Assembly (NCBI GenBank): GCA_024529925.1
Contig: JAFEUB010000846.1
Location: forward strand, 1,117,001 to 1,181,000
Reading direction: 5' to 3'
DNA from: Ophthalmolycus amberensis
Lineage: Eukaryota > Chordata > Actinopteri > Perciformes > Zoarcidae
Length of the DNA: 64,000 nucleotides
The notes under the pieces: generated by a model
The model's database searches: none
What the model saw: the letters and a program-made list of their open reading frames with translations, nothing else
What the model was told of the DNA's origin: nothing
Translations under genes and position numbers: made by a program
In this document: positions 38,161 to 51,765 of the stretch, one piece after another
Layout of the letters: each line of letters starts with the position of its first letter
Position numbering within the stretch: position 1 is the first letter of the stretch

Positions 38161-41100
38161 TTAATTAATTGACTTAATTGTTAATACAATGATGATCAAC
38201 CAAGTGGCTTTATAACAAATAAAGAGTTTTAGAAATAATTTTTGGAGAAACTTACAAAACTGAAATTCAGAGGGATTTATCCTTTATGTTACCTGTATAG
38301 ATTAGAGCCTGCTCTTCCCAGAGGATGTTATAGAAGGTTAATGTTTTGCGATAGAGCTGATGACACACAGGCCTACACACACAGAGGCAGACATGGCAAC
38401 AAACATGACAAGTCTAAGTTTTAAATAAACCCAAGTTAGCCTTTTTTTTTAAAGTTAAAAGTATGAGAAGTTCCCCTGAACTGTCAGTTGTAAACATGAA
38501 TCACAGTTTAAAGTATACCCAGTTCAACTTTGACCTTACCATTCTTGCTTAGAGGTACACAAACAGAGTTTTCCTGTGTAATGAGGGACTTTAGCCAACA
38601 TTTTTGTTTGGCTCCCTTTCAGTTTGGCTTGTTTACTAAACTACTGCAGTGCATGTTCGGGCGTCCTCGTTCAGATGGGCCTATTTGCTTGGCTCCGGGT
38701 TTTGCTGCTTGCAAAGCATCCAGCAGTAAAAGTGAGCAGCCCGCTGCAGGCGATATGCTCGACTCTGAGTCTGCAGAACCCTGAAGCCCCACCCTTGCTA
38801 CTGCACGGAGCACTGTTCGCTTATTTATTCAAACTTTATTCATATTGAACTGTGTCGCTTGTCCAAAAAGTCGACACGGCACTTCCTTGGGTCCCCATAC
38901 ACCCGCCAATGTGTGCCAATGTTGTTTATGATGTATGTTTGTTTGCCCTGTCAGACTTATTTGTAGTGATGCTACTGCGTGCCTAGATCTCATCAGTTAC
39001 TTTGGTGTGCACCATGTTATCCAAACCATAGAAATGGCTTAAACCATAAAAATAAGAGTCGCGATATAATCATTCTGAATCTTCCTTTAGAAGCCAGCTG
39101 TATTCAAGTGGATGGCAGCAATGGGATGTTCTCTGTCAGAACATAGCAATTTCTAAATAATAACCGTTGAATAAAATGTTTTCCCTTGAGCTCTTTGTCC
39201 AAAGCGCTGTTCAAAGTAATATTGAATACAAAATGTCTTTATATTCCAAAAATCTCTCACTTTCTGGCCCTGACATGGATGAGGATCATCTCTGCCAAAA
39301 TACTCACACAACATCCAAAGCTACTCTTACTGCAGTTATCTCGGGTCAATGTGCGGGAAACTGAACCTTATGAGAGGAAATTGGTGTCTAATCGTCTACT
39401 GAAAGAACATCCTTGGGGACATTTTTTTTTCTTTTTCATCCTCTGAGAAACACTTTCTTTGAGTTTCATTGTACTTGGCGCCTCATTTGACATGGGGATA
39501 GATCTGGACAGATGTTCCTTTCAAACACATCTGTCTGATTTTTTTTTCTTCTTCTTTTCATTGAGATATTTGGTGGGCTTCTTTTCGGGTGGGAGAGGCA
39601 GAGTCAAACGGTCATGAGGATTATATACTCGGAGGTGCTGGATGGCAGAAAATTATGAAATGGAGAAAGAAAAGAGTCCATAGATGCTGGATGATGAGTG
39701 AGATATCCCCCTGCAATTTTCCTGGCTTTGTGGTTTTGGGCTAATTTAAATACATTTAAATACAATTGTCATCCCAGCAGAAGCTCAGTTGGAGTAATTT
39801 CTGGAATATGTTAAATACAACAATCTGCTTTGTGCTGCTGAAAATACTGATCAACTCTCATGACCTTATCACAAAAAAACTTTCTCAAGATGCTGCACAC
39901 CCCATGAAATCCCACGTAGATCGAAGGAAACGTCAGCAGAATGGAATGAAGCTGCTAATTGTTCCTGAATAACTGGAAATGATGTGGAACCCAGACTCAC
40001 TCCGATCTGCGGTTTTCATTTTAGCTATGAATTCCAAAAATGAAAAGGAGTAGTTCAATTTTCATACAGTCATCTTTTAAGTATAGGCTTAAAAAAATGT
40101 TTCTTTTTCATTTGATTCCTATGTGTGTGTGTGTGTGTAACACTTTTCTTGGGTAGTTGAAGCTTGGCAGACACACCCTGCCTCCAGACATTTCTCTCAT
40201 CAACGCAGGTCACTGGCGTTAGATGGCTGCTCTCTAAGCCTCTTTAACTGGGAAAAGATGGAACGGCTTCACCCTTTGTTCAGCACAGAGCTCAGTCACT
40301 TCACTCAAAGATGGGGACTGTTTCAGAATCCTTTCATTATGGAACCCAAAGAGATTTCAATATCCTGTCTCTACGCAATGAAGGTGCTTACCGTGTTACA
40401 CTGCTGAATGTTGCAGTAAGCATTTCCAGCCCGCGTTTATGGCCAAGCTTAACTTTCACAGTAATTGCTGTTGCGTTTTTTCCACTCGCTCTTTGCCATT
40501 AAAAACATTCTTATTAGATGAAGACCACGTCTTGCTTGATTTTCTGTGATATAAGGCATTCACTTTATCACTTTACCCCTTAGAGTTCACAGAAAGGGAC
40601 GAGAAGCTCAGCTAACTTTTTAGCAATGGATACCCTTTCAAAGTTCATGCGTGCACACACACACACAGATACACACCTTCAAATCCATACACATCACGTT
40701 CTGCTCCAAGCGGTCTGCTGAACCGAGGTCTTCTGGAGTTTAGTGTTGTCTAGCGGCGAGAGAGGGTCTCGGAGCCATAAAGATGTCTCTTCCACTCCAT
40801 TCATAAACCTCATCATCCTGTGACCACACTATGCCCAAACGTGGCTACCCTTTACCAATCTTCCATCAACTGCAAAGCTGTATTTCACAACCGTCAAGGA
40901 AAAAGACCGAAATAGTAAGAAGCACCGTAGTGCTTAGCCAGTCAATCGTAGCTTCACATCAATTTGTATCTGTAAATGGGCATTTTTGCAATGCTTCAGA
41001 TGTCATTAGACCGGTCTGTAACTCGACTCTGCAGTCAGCTAGAGTTCACCATGAGTTGAAGTTCCATGGCTGTAGATAGCTTCTGTTTTAGGTCTGTGCT

Positions 41101-43846
41101 GGAGAGCACAGAATATGAAGAGCAATCTGGGTAAGAATGTATCAACAAAAAGACAAACAAAAAGAAGCGCATTTACACCCTTCCACTAACAATTTGTGGG
41201 AATGGAAATCCAGAGTTGAGCCTTTCTGCCTGTGGACAAGATTTAAAGTTTCTTACTGAATTCCTGTGCTTTTATCTCCTCAATCTTGACAAGCGTGCAG
41301 CGCTGAATGTTTGTAAAATGACATCACCATGAACCAAGCCACATACAACACATGCCTCTAGGTACACGCCCTCGTGTACATGTGTCTGCATGTGAAAGAG
41401 AGCGATGGAAATGGGAAGTGCAATGATCAATAACAATGTTCTGGCATGAGTCATGTATTTATATGACATCATCAGCGTCAGTAGCCTGGTGTACAATAGG
41501 GACGTGAACAAACCAGAAGTCTTTCTTGACCAACTTTATCAGATGACACGCAAACTCAATATCAGCACAACATCACATTCAGAAACTGTTGCTTCTGTCG
41601 GATGAGAAACTACATTCAAAAAGCTTGTGGTTTTAATTGTGAAAACAATATCCCATATGTGGATCTTTATTCTTTTTATTTCATTGTTGGGGAGATCAGA
41701 GCACAGGGTCAGCTCTTCAGCAGCACCCCAGGAGCTAGTTAATCATTCGGTCTTGCTCAAGCACACCCTGTTGGCCAAAACTGGAAGTCAAATCCAGAAT
41801 CTCCTTCGGAGGGATGAGATGAGATGAGCTTCAAAACATGAACAAGATATTAGATTTAGAATTTAGAAATTAGAATGATGGTTGCAGACAGTGTGACAAC
41901 AAAGAAGCTTGCAAGTATAACAGCAGAAAGAAAACATCTATAAATCAAAAGCAAGATAAACATGTGTCAATTCCGGTCAAATTCACATCTGGCCTCTCAA
42001 TTAATCGGGGTGAACAGTGTCATACTGTTGTATGGACAAATTTAAACATCTTAATTCTATGAAAAACTAGGGGCTATATTTCAAGGAAGCAACATTGTAG
42101 CCACAAAAGACAGAAAATAGTCAATGAAGTTCAGTCCATATCAACCTGACAAAACAGTGTCTGAATGACAGATGTCCTGTTTGCAATATGTCCTGCGAGT
42201 CCTCGATGATCTCACGTATTCCTGCTGCCACGTCGGAGGTTCTGCAGAGTGTCGGCCACATGTCGGGCGGAGGGCTGGGGTACAGTGAACAGCCTTGGCT
42301 TTCACACACATTTCTTTGTTAAGAGATGCTTATTGTAGCAACAACCTCATCTTGTGTGTCGCCGTCGTGGCCAGCTCTGGTTTACATCTTGACTGGAAAA
42401 CGGAGCAAGGAGAGAAAGGAAGAAATAAAGATATAGACGGAGAAAAAAAGGGAGTGAGAGAGACACAAGACAGACAAAATGAAACTTTTTTTTGGAAAGA
42501 ATGACATGGCACAGAGACAAGGCGACTATTAAAACCAGCCGACGATTCCACTGATTGATTTCACCACATCAGAGATGGCACTGAATCTGCGTCTGGCAGA
42601 GCGGAGTATAAGCATGAGTATAAGTGCAGGGTATAACACCGCCACTGACAGCTATTTTAAGCCAACGACCTCCAGCTCCTTCTGAAACCACACTGAGTGC
42701 TGAAGTTGAAGTGGGCAAACAAAACAGAGTGATGGGTCTACGCTCGCAAACTGTTTAAAAAGCACAATTGCGGTTAAGTGTCTACAGATACACACACCCG
42801 TGCTCTCTCAGACAATCAGGGTCCAAACTACACAACTAATCAGCATTGCTTCAGTGTGTAGATGGAGATAAATGGTGAGAGGCAGGTGCTGTCAAAAACA
42901 TGTCATGCTCTGCAGGAAACCGTATGGACTCCATTGGCTCTTACTTTACAAGTTCTTACAGTATCACAGAGCTTCAATAAGAAAACATGTTACTCAAGAT
43001 AGTCAGTTTTTCTCTCCTTGACAAGCTCCAGCTTTTACCTAGAGATTGACACGTTGCGCCGTAAAGGGGCGCTGAGCCTCGGTACGGGCCAGAGGTGGCA
43101 GGAAATTGCTGCCGTTGTTTGGATCAACCCAATGGTTGCCATCTTTTGTTCCACTGTCTGCTCTTGTCAGTGTCAATCTGCTGGCTTACTCCGGTTCGAC
43201 AAAACAAAAATCCTAAAGAATCCCAAATGTTTCCGTTTCGGTGGGTTCGTAGACAGCTGCGAATGATTACCTGGGCTCAATAGTATGCCAGCGTATAGCA
43301 GATACCATACGCTGTGACATTAGCGTTACTTCCTGAGTTAAAGTTCTGATGTAACATGTCAAAAGTTTGAAAAATAAGTACCAGACAGCCTGGTTGCCCG
43401 TTAACTTTTGCTCGTGGCCCGATTTCTCTTACAGGAAACACTTAGTTCTTTGAAATGTGTGATCTGTCGTTTTGAGACACACAATTCCTTCCTGCTCACA
43501 GCTATTTCATTTGTAATACATCAGAGCAATGCAAGCGGAGCTATGACTTTGAAAATACTTTATTTAAGCTAGAAAAGACCGTATTTAAGCTAGCATGACA
43601 CGGTAACCACATCCGTAATGGTTGAACGCCCGTCAAGTTTCAGAGGTAGATTCGACAAACGCCGATGAATGCATTTTTAAAAGTCTGGTTTCATCACACT
43701 TTGTCAAGTCCAACTCAATCCTCCTTCCTGCCCTGCCAATCCCTTCATGAGCCTTTTCCACCACACTAAAGACACAATGATTTTAACCCCTGGCCCTGAG
43801 TGATTGTGACCAGGTGGTCTCCATCGCTAGTCTGCAGGAGGGATTG

Positions 43847-43892
43847 TGTGTGTGTGTGTGTGTGTGTGTGGGAGAGAGAGAGAGAGAGAGAA
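43847..43892 (+). repeat. Compound (TG)12 / (GA)9 microsatellite
   Basis: TG repeats are followed directly by GGGAGAGAGA repeats. A shorter TG array occurs at 44018-44033. Confidence 0.9.
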
Positions 43893-45721
43893 AGAGAGCT
43901 TGCACACATATGGGGATGACTCACAAAGAATAATCAAATGGAAAACCACCAACTTTCACTACGTACACCCACTCTGACAGATGCAGATGTGAGTTTAGCA
44001 GCTTACGGGACAGATATGTGTGTGTGTGTGTGAGAAAGAGGCCCTACAGTGAAGTATTCACAGGTGTCCATAGCCATTAACATGTGTTTATGGCTCTGCC
44101 TCACACTCGCACAAGTATGGAAGCGTATTCCTGATGTCTGCGGTCGGGTAGACAGCCATGGAAAATCACTGGCACAATGTTCTCAGAGCCAATCAATTTA
44201 ACTCACCCTAATAAGTGCTGTCATACATATTGAGTGGGTAACTCACTGTTACCAGACACTGGCAATTATATTACAGGTCAATGCCTGTAGATTTCAGATT
44301 TGGCAACTATCTTCCCTTGTTGACCAAAATAAAAGAGGCAAAGCTGTTTATCCAGGACATTGAAGTGGATGAGAGAGGGTTGTGTGCATGTTTCCTTCTC
44401 ATGATTTACATTTTGGCTACACCAAAGGTGAAATTGGGGTCCTTGGTTACGATTTAGCTGTATGGCACTGGTCATATCAATGTCAGAAACCCAGGCAAGC
44501 TGGAGTCTTGAGAAGTAACTCAGACAGCATGTTAAGTATTCCCTACTCTGGTAAAAGCACTCCAGCCTTATCGTAAATGTGGAATTCATGCTGTGAGTGG
44601 ACTGAAATGCCATCACTGGACCACGACTGCTTTTGCTTACAAACCATCTTTACAAACCTTTTCAGTGGAACTGCGTTGCTGGAAATACCCCTTGGGTCCA
44701 GTATACTTCCTGTCACATAGCACCAAACACTGGGAAGTACGCTAGGAATCGTTAAAGTGTTTACATTTGAGGAAGTTGGAAAGGTGTATACAGAACTCTT
44801 AGAGAGCCTGCATGAATGGCTTTCCAGGGTCAATTTTATAATCTGGCTGCACGGACCTTGAGTTTGCCTGAAGATGAAGAGTGAAGACATTAAAGCATAA
44901 TAATAAGTTATCGACAGCAGAAATTAAGTTAAGAAAAGAGTGCAAGAGTGAAAGGCAAAATGGTGATGTAAGCGAGTGGAATTGAAAATCACCACACCTA
45001 ACACACCAAAAGAGGTATATATATATATATATGCAGAGACAAGCATCCGTCACAGTCAATTTTGAAGGAGACGATGAGATAAACAGTAGACGATTAGATC
45101 AGCGCTAATGTAACCCAGAGATTCGTCTCTGAGTAGGGTTTTGGCCAGAGAGCACATCTTTCAGACCGACTGACTTCCTCCCTCCTATGAAGTCAGCTCA
45201 CTGGAGGATTCCTGCTTTGAGTATGCTGGTCAAGATGTTGATGAAACATGTGCTTGTAAAAAACATTTATGGCCAGGTTACATCTTGAATTCATTTTATT
45301 TATGTCTTCCCGATGAGGAAGATTCAAATGTAAAGGCTTTCAGGTTATCTCCATATTGTCCTGTCTAGAGACACACTATAGTCCAGACATACCTTGATAG
45401 CTTATTTTCCAATATTACTTTCATAAAATAAACAATACAAATTGAAGTTCACATAAAATCTGTCTATACAGAAGATCATCTAACCACCAGCCATGGCCGT
45501 GTACTCAATGCACACTGAGTGCGCTTGAGCAAGACTGACTCTAATAGGAGGTAATTGTCGTGTTCCCCCCTTTATTTTTAATGATGTCAGGGTTATTACA
45601 AGAGAGCATCCAAGCCTGTGGTTTTGGGTTGCATCTGTGTGTCTTCATGTTCAGATGAGTGTGACCAGGGGCAGTGACATCTGCTGAATAAAATATCATC
45701 CACATATGGATACACACGATG

Positions 45722-45758
<37 letters not shown>

Positions 45759-45905
45759 CAATGTGGCCCATGCAAGTTTCGGCTGCAGTAATCCGCCAGA
45801 GTTCATCAATCACATTTGTAATACTGTTGATTAGTGTTCCTTCATGTTCCTTTAAACACACGGGTGCATGCCCTCATGACAGACACACACACACACACAC
45901 ACACA
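45722..45905 (+). repeat. Two CA microsatellites (45722-45755 and 45883-45905)
   Basis: These are separated by about 127 bp of unique sequence in which I see no gene. Confidence 0.9.
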
Positions 45906-46068
45906 GTCCACTAACAACTGACGCATGCTAAATAAAACATCGGACTCTAGTAAAACAATCCTGCCCACATATGCTGAGCACAGCATGGCTAGCACACTGC
46001 ATTGTATTGCTGTATGACATTCTGCGGGCTTAAGTTTCAATTTGGAAACCATAACACGGGTCAGAGCT

Positions 46069-46088
46069 GGGGGGGGGGGGGGGGGGGG
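46069..46088 (+). repeat. Poly-G20 run
   Basis: An unbroken G-run. Similar runs are a G/C run at 12413-12426 and a C-run at 54835-54846. Confidence 0.85.
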
Positions 46089-49000
46089 ACTATATCCAGA
46101 AAGCCCATTTCACTCTGAAAGCGTGAAGAAAATCATGTCTTTTGATATGCCAGGTGATAAGCTGAAGTTGCACAAGAACTTGGAGTGCAGACTCAAACAC
46201 ACCCGGTCCCATCTGGAGGAATGTGGCTGAAGATGAGGGGAAACGATGAGGGCTCGGAAGGCTAAAGTGAATATAAACATGGTCCATACTGACAAATTAT
46301 GAGAGTTTTCGAAAAACTAACCCCACCTCGCTCTTTGTTCAGTGTGGCTCATTACCATTTCATTGCATGAATAAACTGTTTACAAGGCATGATTATGCAG
46401 CACCATAAAACCCCAAAAAGAGAGACAGATCTGTTTGTCCTTATTGCTGATCACGCTTTTATTAACCCACACCGTGTCCAAATGTTTTTGCACTGCTGTA
46501 ATGAATGGGCAGGATATATCATGCTTTACCATAAGGCTTTGAGGTGTGTGTAGTGGTGATAAACTATACTACAACGCTAATGACAGAGGAGATCTCGTAA
46601 GGAGCTGCAAGGTGGGCCTGTTTCACAGTAATGGCATTACTGCCCAATTTAGCTAAATAACCAGAACTGCGTAAACCCCCCACTGCTTTGTGGGTACTAG
46701 ATATGGAAATTGAGTGGAGATTTGCTGCCAAAACCAGAAAGCCTGAGCACAATGTAAATGACTTCGATGGTGATGTCATAACTTGAAATGGATAGATTTG
46801 AATTGCTCGGTGGGTTCAGGTTAATTGATATGACTTTAGCCTTTCAGGAAATGCTGTGTGTTTCTGCATGCGTGCAACAGAGCATGCATACTGTACAAAC
46901 GGAAGGTGTTAGCTGCTGATGACTAAACCCATGCTGTAAAGGTCTCACATAATGAGCTGCTGTGCGTTTCATTAATTCACCATAAATAAAAGCATATAGA
47001 CCACCGTGGATCCCAACATGCTGCTCTGTGAGAAAGCCACTTTCTTAACCATTTAGTTGGCATGGCTGCTTGTTGCAAAATCAAATATGTCAAGCCAGCG
47101 TCTGTGCCGCACAAATATTGATTAAAATGAACACTAGAGTTACACATCCTCTTTCTTTCTGACTTTACAGCTGTGTGCACATTACAGGCAACAGCTCCAG
47201 ACACAGGTGCATGTTTAGAGTCTTTGACTCTGTGACAAAGTGGTGCAGCCTGCCCCAGAGACACCTCTGGGTCTGACCGTGCATGATTTACCTTTTACAC
47301 ACACACATGTGAACAAAGCATCTTACGTCAGAGTTTTTTCCACTTGATTGTTGTCCAGACGTTTTATGGACGCATGGGGGATTCAAGAGTCGAAAGGAGT
47401 CACAATTCTGCAGATTCTCAGGATCGTTCTACAGACTAAAATTCAAACTTACAGCTCTTAACATTGGCTAAAATATGTCTCTGTATATATGTATATATAT
47501 ATCTGTATATTATGTCCTCTGATGTCTCAATTGAATACATTATTGGAGGACTTTCTTTGGTGTATGCTGCCGATTGCTGGAAACCAAAAGCACAAATCAA
47601 GGACTTTTTTAGGGATTTCTTTCGGACTCTGTTTCTTTTAGAACACTCGTCGGTCCTTAAAATATAATTTAGTTAAGTTTATTAGAACAGTAAGCCATGC
47701 ATCAGTGGACTTGCCTTCATCATTGCACCAAGGGACAAGGTTTCTCCATTGCTTCATAAGGCAGGGAAAGACTTTGAGATAAACAATTTGTGTCAAACAT
47801 TTTCTTACAAATTTCATCATTTGCTTTTAGTTTTATAACTATTGTGGTGTTTCACGCTGACTCAAACTTCTGAATGTCAACGTCAAAACAATGTAATAAA
47901 CATTCTCTTGTACCTCTGATGGGTACAGTAGAGGATATGCTGTATGATTGCACACAATTTGTGTTTGTGTCTGAACAAACAAGTGTTAATTATCTGTTTA
48001 CATGTCAGATGAGACAATCAGACAATCAGGGCCAAGGTAGTCCTTTCACATTCATAAAGCCTGAGTGCAAAACAGCCGCATCCGCTGGCAGAAATTCCAC
48101 CTTCTTGGAAGGGGATTGGGCCTTTGTTTGAACTGTAAGAATTCCTACCATTGCTCCTGAACACATTAGGCCCCCAGGGTCCACGTTTACAACAGGTCCA
48201 ACCTGACCTTGCTCTGACTCAAGAATTTCATTAAAAACACTTTTCACACGCAATGACAAATTGCTGAGAAAGAAATAAATGCACAATATGAAAAGAAAAG
48301 CCACAGCAACAGAGAAGTAGAGGGAGAAAGATAATTGGATGATTGAGTTGATGATTGTAAATAAGAGTTTGTTGACTGAAAATCAGAGATATTTATCAAA
48401 ACGTACGTCAAACAAGTTCAGAATCTGTGAACTGCCCGTTCACAAGTAAGTTAGTATTTAGTGTGCGTGCAGACACCGATGAGCAATCATCACTCGCATT
48501 GTACATCCAACTTTCTCTGGACGTCTTCATGGAATGAGCCATGCCCCCAAAATGCAACTCTGTCAATAAACTTGTCTAAAACATACAGCAACTGAGAAAG
48601 ATAAGACAGATGTCACAGATGAGATCAGCGGAGGGAAAATATTTGACTTGGCATTCATACAGACAGCAATCTCATGTGAAAACCCAAATTGTGCCAAATT
48701 TTGCACGAAATTGTGTGCTCATGTAGTATCACATCATTTATATTATGAAGCTGATTGAAAAAACATGTTTTAGTGCTTTAAAGTGATGGAAAAAGCAGTT
48801 CACAAAAGAGATATCCGGCACCGTATCAAAAACAACAATTTCACCAAAGAATATTTTTTTTTCTTGTTTTCAAATTAAACTGAAGTTCCTGTGACCTTGT
48901 GAAAGTCTAATTTCAGAAAATTACTGTTATTACAGTTTAATGTCACACAGGAGTGAGATATTATTGTTTTGTACCAGCAATAAAAATGTAAATTCACTGT

Positions 49001-49260
49001 TAAGAAAAAATGAAGCACCACGGGAGGACTTTAAATAATTTATTTTAATAAAATATACCACAGAATAACAAAAAGTCCAAAACGAAAATAAAAAAGACAG
49101 CCACTTCAAAAATTATAAAACTCAATAAATAAGACAGAGGTTTAAAAAAAAAGTGTATTAAAATGGCAGAAACCACTAAAATGTACCCAGGTAGATAAGG
49201 GTTAATTCAACAAAATACAAATGACTCTAGAGTCCAAATGACTCTACTGGGTCATACAAT

Positions 49261-49620
49261 TGTTCAGGAAGGGGAGTGGTCTACTTATGTTCCAGGGGGT
49301 AGTAACAGCGTTGACCATTCCCGTTTGGCTTCTCTAATTTTGGATCCTCTGCGTCTCGTCCTCACCGCTGCTACTCGAACTGCTGCAGCCGCTGCAGAAG
49401 AGAAGGAAGCACCCTCAGGCGCAGGTACACACAAATGGCTTTCCGTCCGGTACCTCGTCTCCGGCCTTATTTCCGCTCTGCCGCCCCGGCTACCATCAGC
49501 ACACTTTTCCAGCGGAACAGCTTTAACTCTGCAGTCCAAACTCTGTGGTGTGTGTAACTCTCCAGGGTCCCCGGACAGCCTCGTGTCTCTCCCCCCTGCC
49601 TGTTCGTTGCCTTCATTTCG
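49261..49620. promoter_or_regulatory. CpG-rich segment, possible promoter or first exon
   Basis: About 20 CpG occur in 360 bp, far denser than the surrounding AT-rich DNA. On the minus strand GCAGCG is followed by GTGAGG, a strong donor with exon end at 49366, so this could be a distal ngf first exon. Against that, it lies about 39 kb from the leader exon, AT-rich repeat-like DNA flanks its left side (49030-49100), and a plus-strand AATAAA at 49630 suggests it could be a transposon instead. Confidence 0.3.
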
Positions 49621-51409
49621 GGACCCTTAATAAACACTGACAAATCTACCAATCCTGACCTATGTGGGGGTGTGGTCCAATTAATCAGCTGTTTTGCATC
49701 ACCTTGATTCACAATCCAAATGAACATGAAATGTAAAAGCAACTTGTTTGCAATAATAACTCCAAATATAGAACTACACTAAACCATGCAACACACACCC
49801 ACACACCTAGTGTACACACTTTCTCAAGCGTAAGAAGTAAGAAAAATCTTAAGCGTGGAACTGGGGCAGGTAGGCTACCGTTTATACACACAAATCTGCA
49901 GTTCATAGATGAGGCCCCTCATGCAGAGGATTTGACATATGAGTAGACCACAACCTCCACCCCAGCCCACCTGACCGCCTGTCCAGCTTTACCTTTCCAT
50001 TGAAACACGATCCATGGGAGAGAGAAACAGGCAGAGAGAGGGGATCAGGATTCTGCCGATACCCATCTATTACAAACATTGTACTCCCTGCCCACTGTCC
50101 TTCCCCAATGCACACCCCTCTCCTACCGCACCCACCTCACCCAGGGTGGGGATCAGGTGTTTCCCTTTGAAATCTAGGATGGGATCAAACAGGACGCAGG
50201 CATTCGATAGGGCAGCCCCACTGCCACAAGGACCCCTAATGGAGGAGTAGCATGACTGGGACCTGGGCCAAACAGTGTGTGTGAAGAGAAGAATGAAAGA
50301 GAGAGAAGGAAATTTACAACTAGGAGCTGTGCAGTGGGGCTGCTGGTGTGTGCTTCGAGTGCCGAGGGTATATGTAAGAGCTAATAGGCTGACAGGGAGG
50401 CTGCCGTCTTCTATTTAGCTAAAATTTTGCGGGCGAAGCTCGACTTGCAGACACATCTGGAGCGTATTGGCTAATCATGGATTTCACAGTGTAGTCATTC
50501 TAGGAATTCATTCAAAGAGCAAACGACAAGGTAATATGCAACCTGGGAAGAGGCTCAAATCCCTGCTCAATGAAAGAATTTTGAGTTATTTCCCAGAGAA
50601 CATTGATAATAAATTCATTCCTTTGGATCAAGCTGTACCATCACAAACCCCTGAAGTCTATGTTCAGCCAGTCCGCCTCATAGCTCAAAGCCAGTCAGTT
50701 GGGCTCTGCTGGGAGTTACATAAATGAAAGCCATCAGGGGAATATAGGTGGTATGGACAGTGGCCAAAAAGCTACATACTGTACCCATTTATTGAAATGT
50801 GTGTTGTTTCTGTTCTCTCTCTGCTGCCCCCAGTAATTGTTTTCAGATTGGTGTTCTGGGACTTTTCAAATCTCTCTGCTTTAACTATGGTTCTGCTATT
50901 CTACACTGTAATTTAGTTTTTGTTTTGTGGTCAATTACAGTGGCATGTTTCATTTTAAATTACAGCTGTGGTAAATGAAAGAAAAGATACAGACGGATCA
51001 TATTTTGTTTGTGTTTTTGTGGAGGAACATTGTTCCACGCAGTAGTTCTCTGTGGAAAAATGTATACGTGTGTGGACGTTGTTATGCAGTGGGTAGAGCA
51101 ACAGCTCACTTTATTAGGTCAGGGACGTGTACTTTAGTCTGACTTTCAGCACAGCAATGCATGGCCAAACTATGATTGATAAAACCTTACTTCTGTCCTC
51201 CTATTAAAGGCAAGTTTTGCTTGTACTTCTTATTACATGCGTTCCCAATCAGCCTTCACCATCAGAGCTGCATGCATAACCCCAACCCTAACCTTAACCC
51301 AAATCTAATTCTCACCTTAACCTTAACACCAAGTCTTAACTTGTAAACAGCCCTTTGAAGGAGTCAAGACTGGCAAGAATGTGCTCACTGTCCAACATGA
51401 CAAAGTGTC

Positions 51410-51765
51410 TACAGCCAAGCGGCTCTGCGAGGCTGTACTAACATGCTCACAATGATGATTTCGACAGAGTGATATTTAGAAGGTGATGTTCGCCACGTTT
51501 GCCATGTTTTGTTTTAGCATGCTAACATTTACTAGTCAGGACTGAACCCAAAGTACAGCTGAGGCTGATAGGAATGTTATTAGCTTTGCATGTATTTGGT
51601 CATAAACCAAAGTATTGGGCAAATCTTGATTTTGACAAGATTTTTGAAAGATTGTATGACTCTTCGTGTCATAGTTGTTGGAATGTTTTAGTCGGTACCA
51701 AAGTAGTGGACCAACCAACTGACACTGTTACTGTTGCTAAAAATGTCCTCTCTGTCGAGGTCTAA
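51410..51765 (-). repeat. Dispersed repeat family A, copy 2 (minus orientation)
   Basis: In reverse complement it shares with the copy at 20.4 kb a block around CCTCAGCTGTACTTTGGG, a preceding GTTTATGACCAAATAC-type block, and the TTAGCATGCTAA-type motif. It is the longest copy in the window and its start and end are not sharply defined by eye. Confidence 0.75.

Larger units (their letters stand above)
30301..49260. other. Gene-poor DNA, little recognisable content
   Basis: There is a family A relic and a possible repeat edge at 38.0-38.2 kb, and microsatellites at 43.8-46.1 kb. The rest is AT-rich single-copy-looking DNA with only short chance open frames. I see no exon, tRNA or rRNA. Confidence 0.5.

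Noticed and set aside
49238..49630. 130-codon plus-strand frame in the CpG-rich block
   Set aside because: Ala-rich and unrecognised; absence of stops is expected in a short CpG-rich stretch. Kept only as a CpG-rich segment.
50467..50727. 86-codon plus-strand frame
   Set aside because: Composition looks protein-like but I recognise no family and no flanking exon; not strong enough to call.
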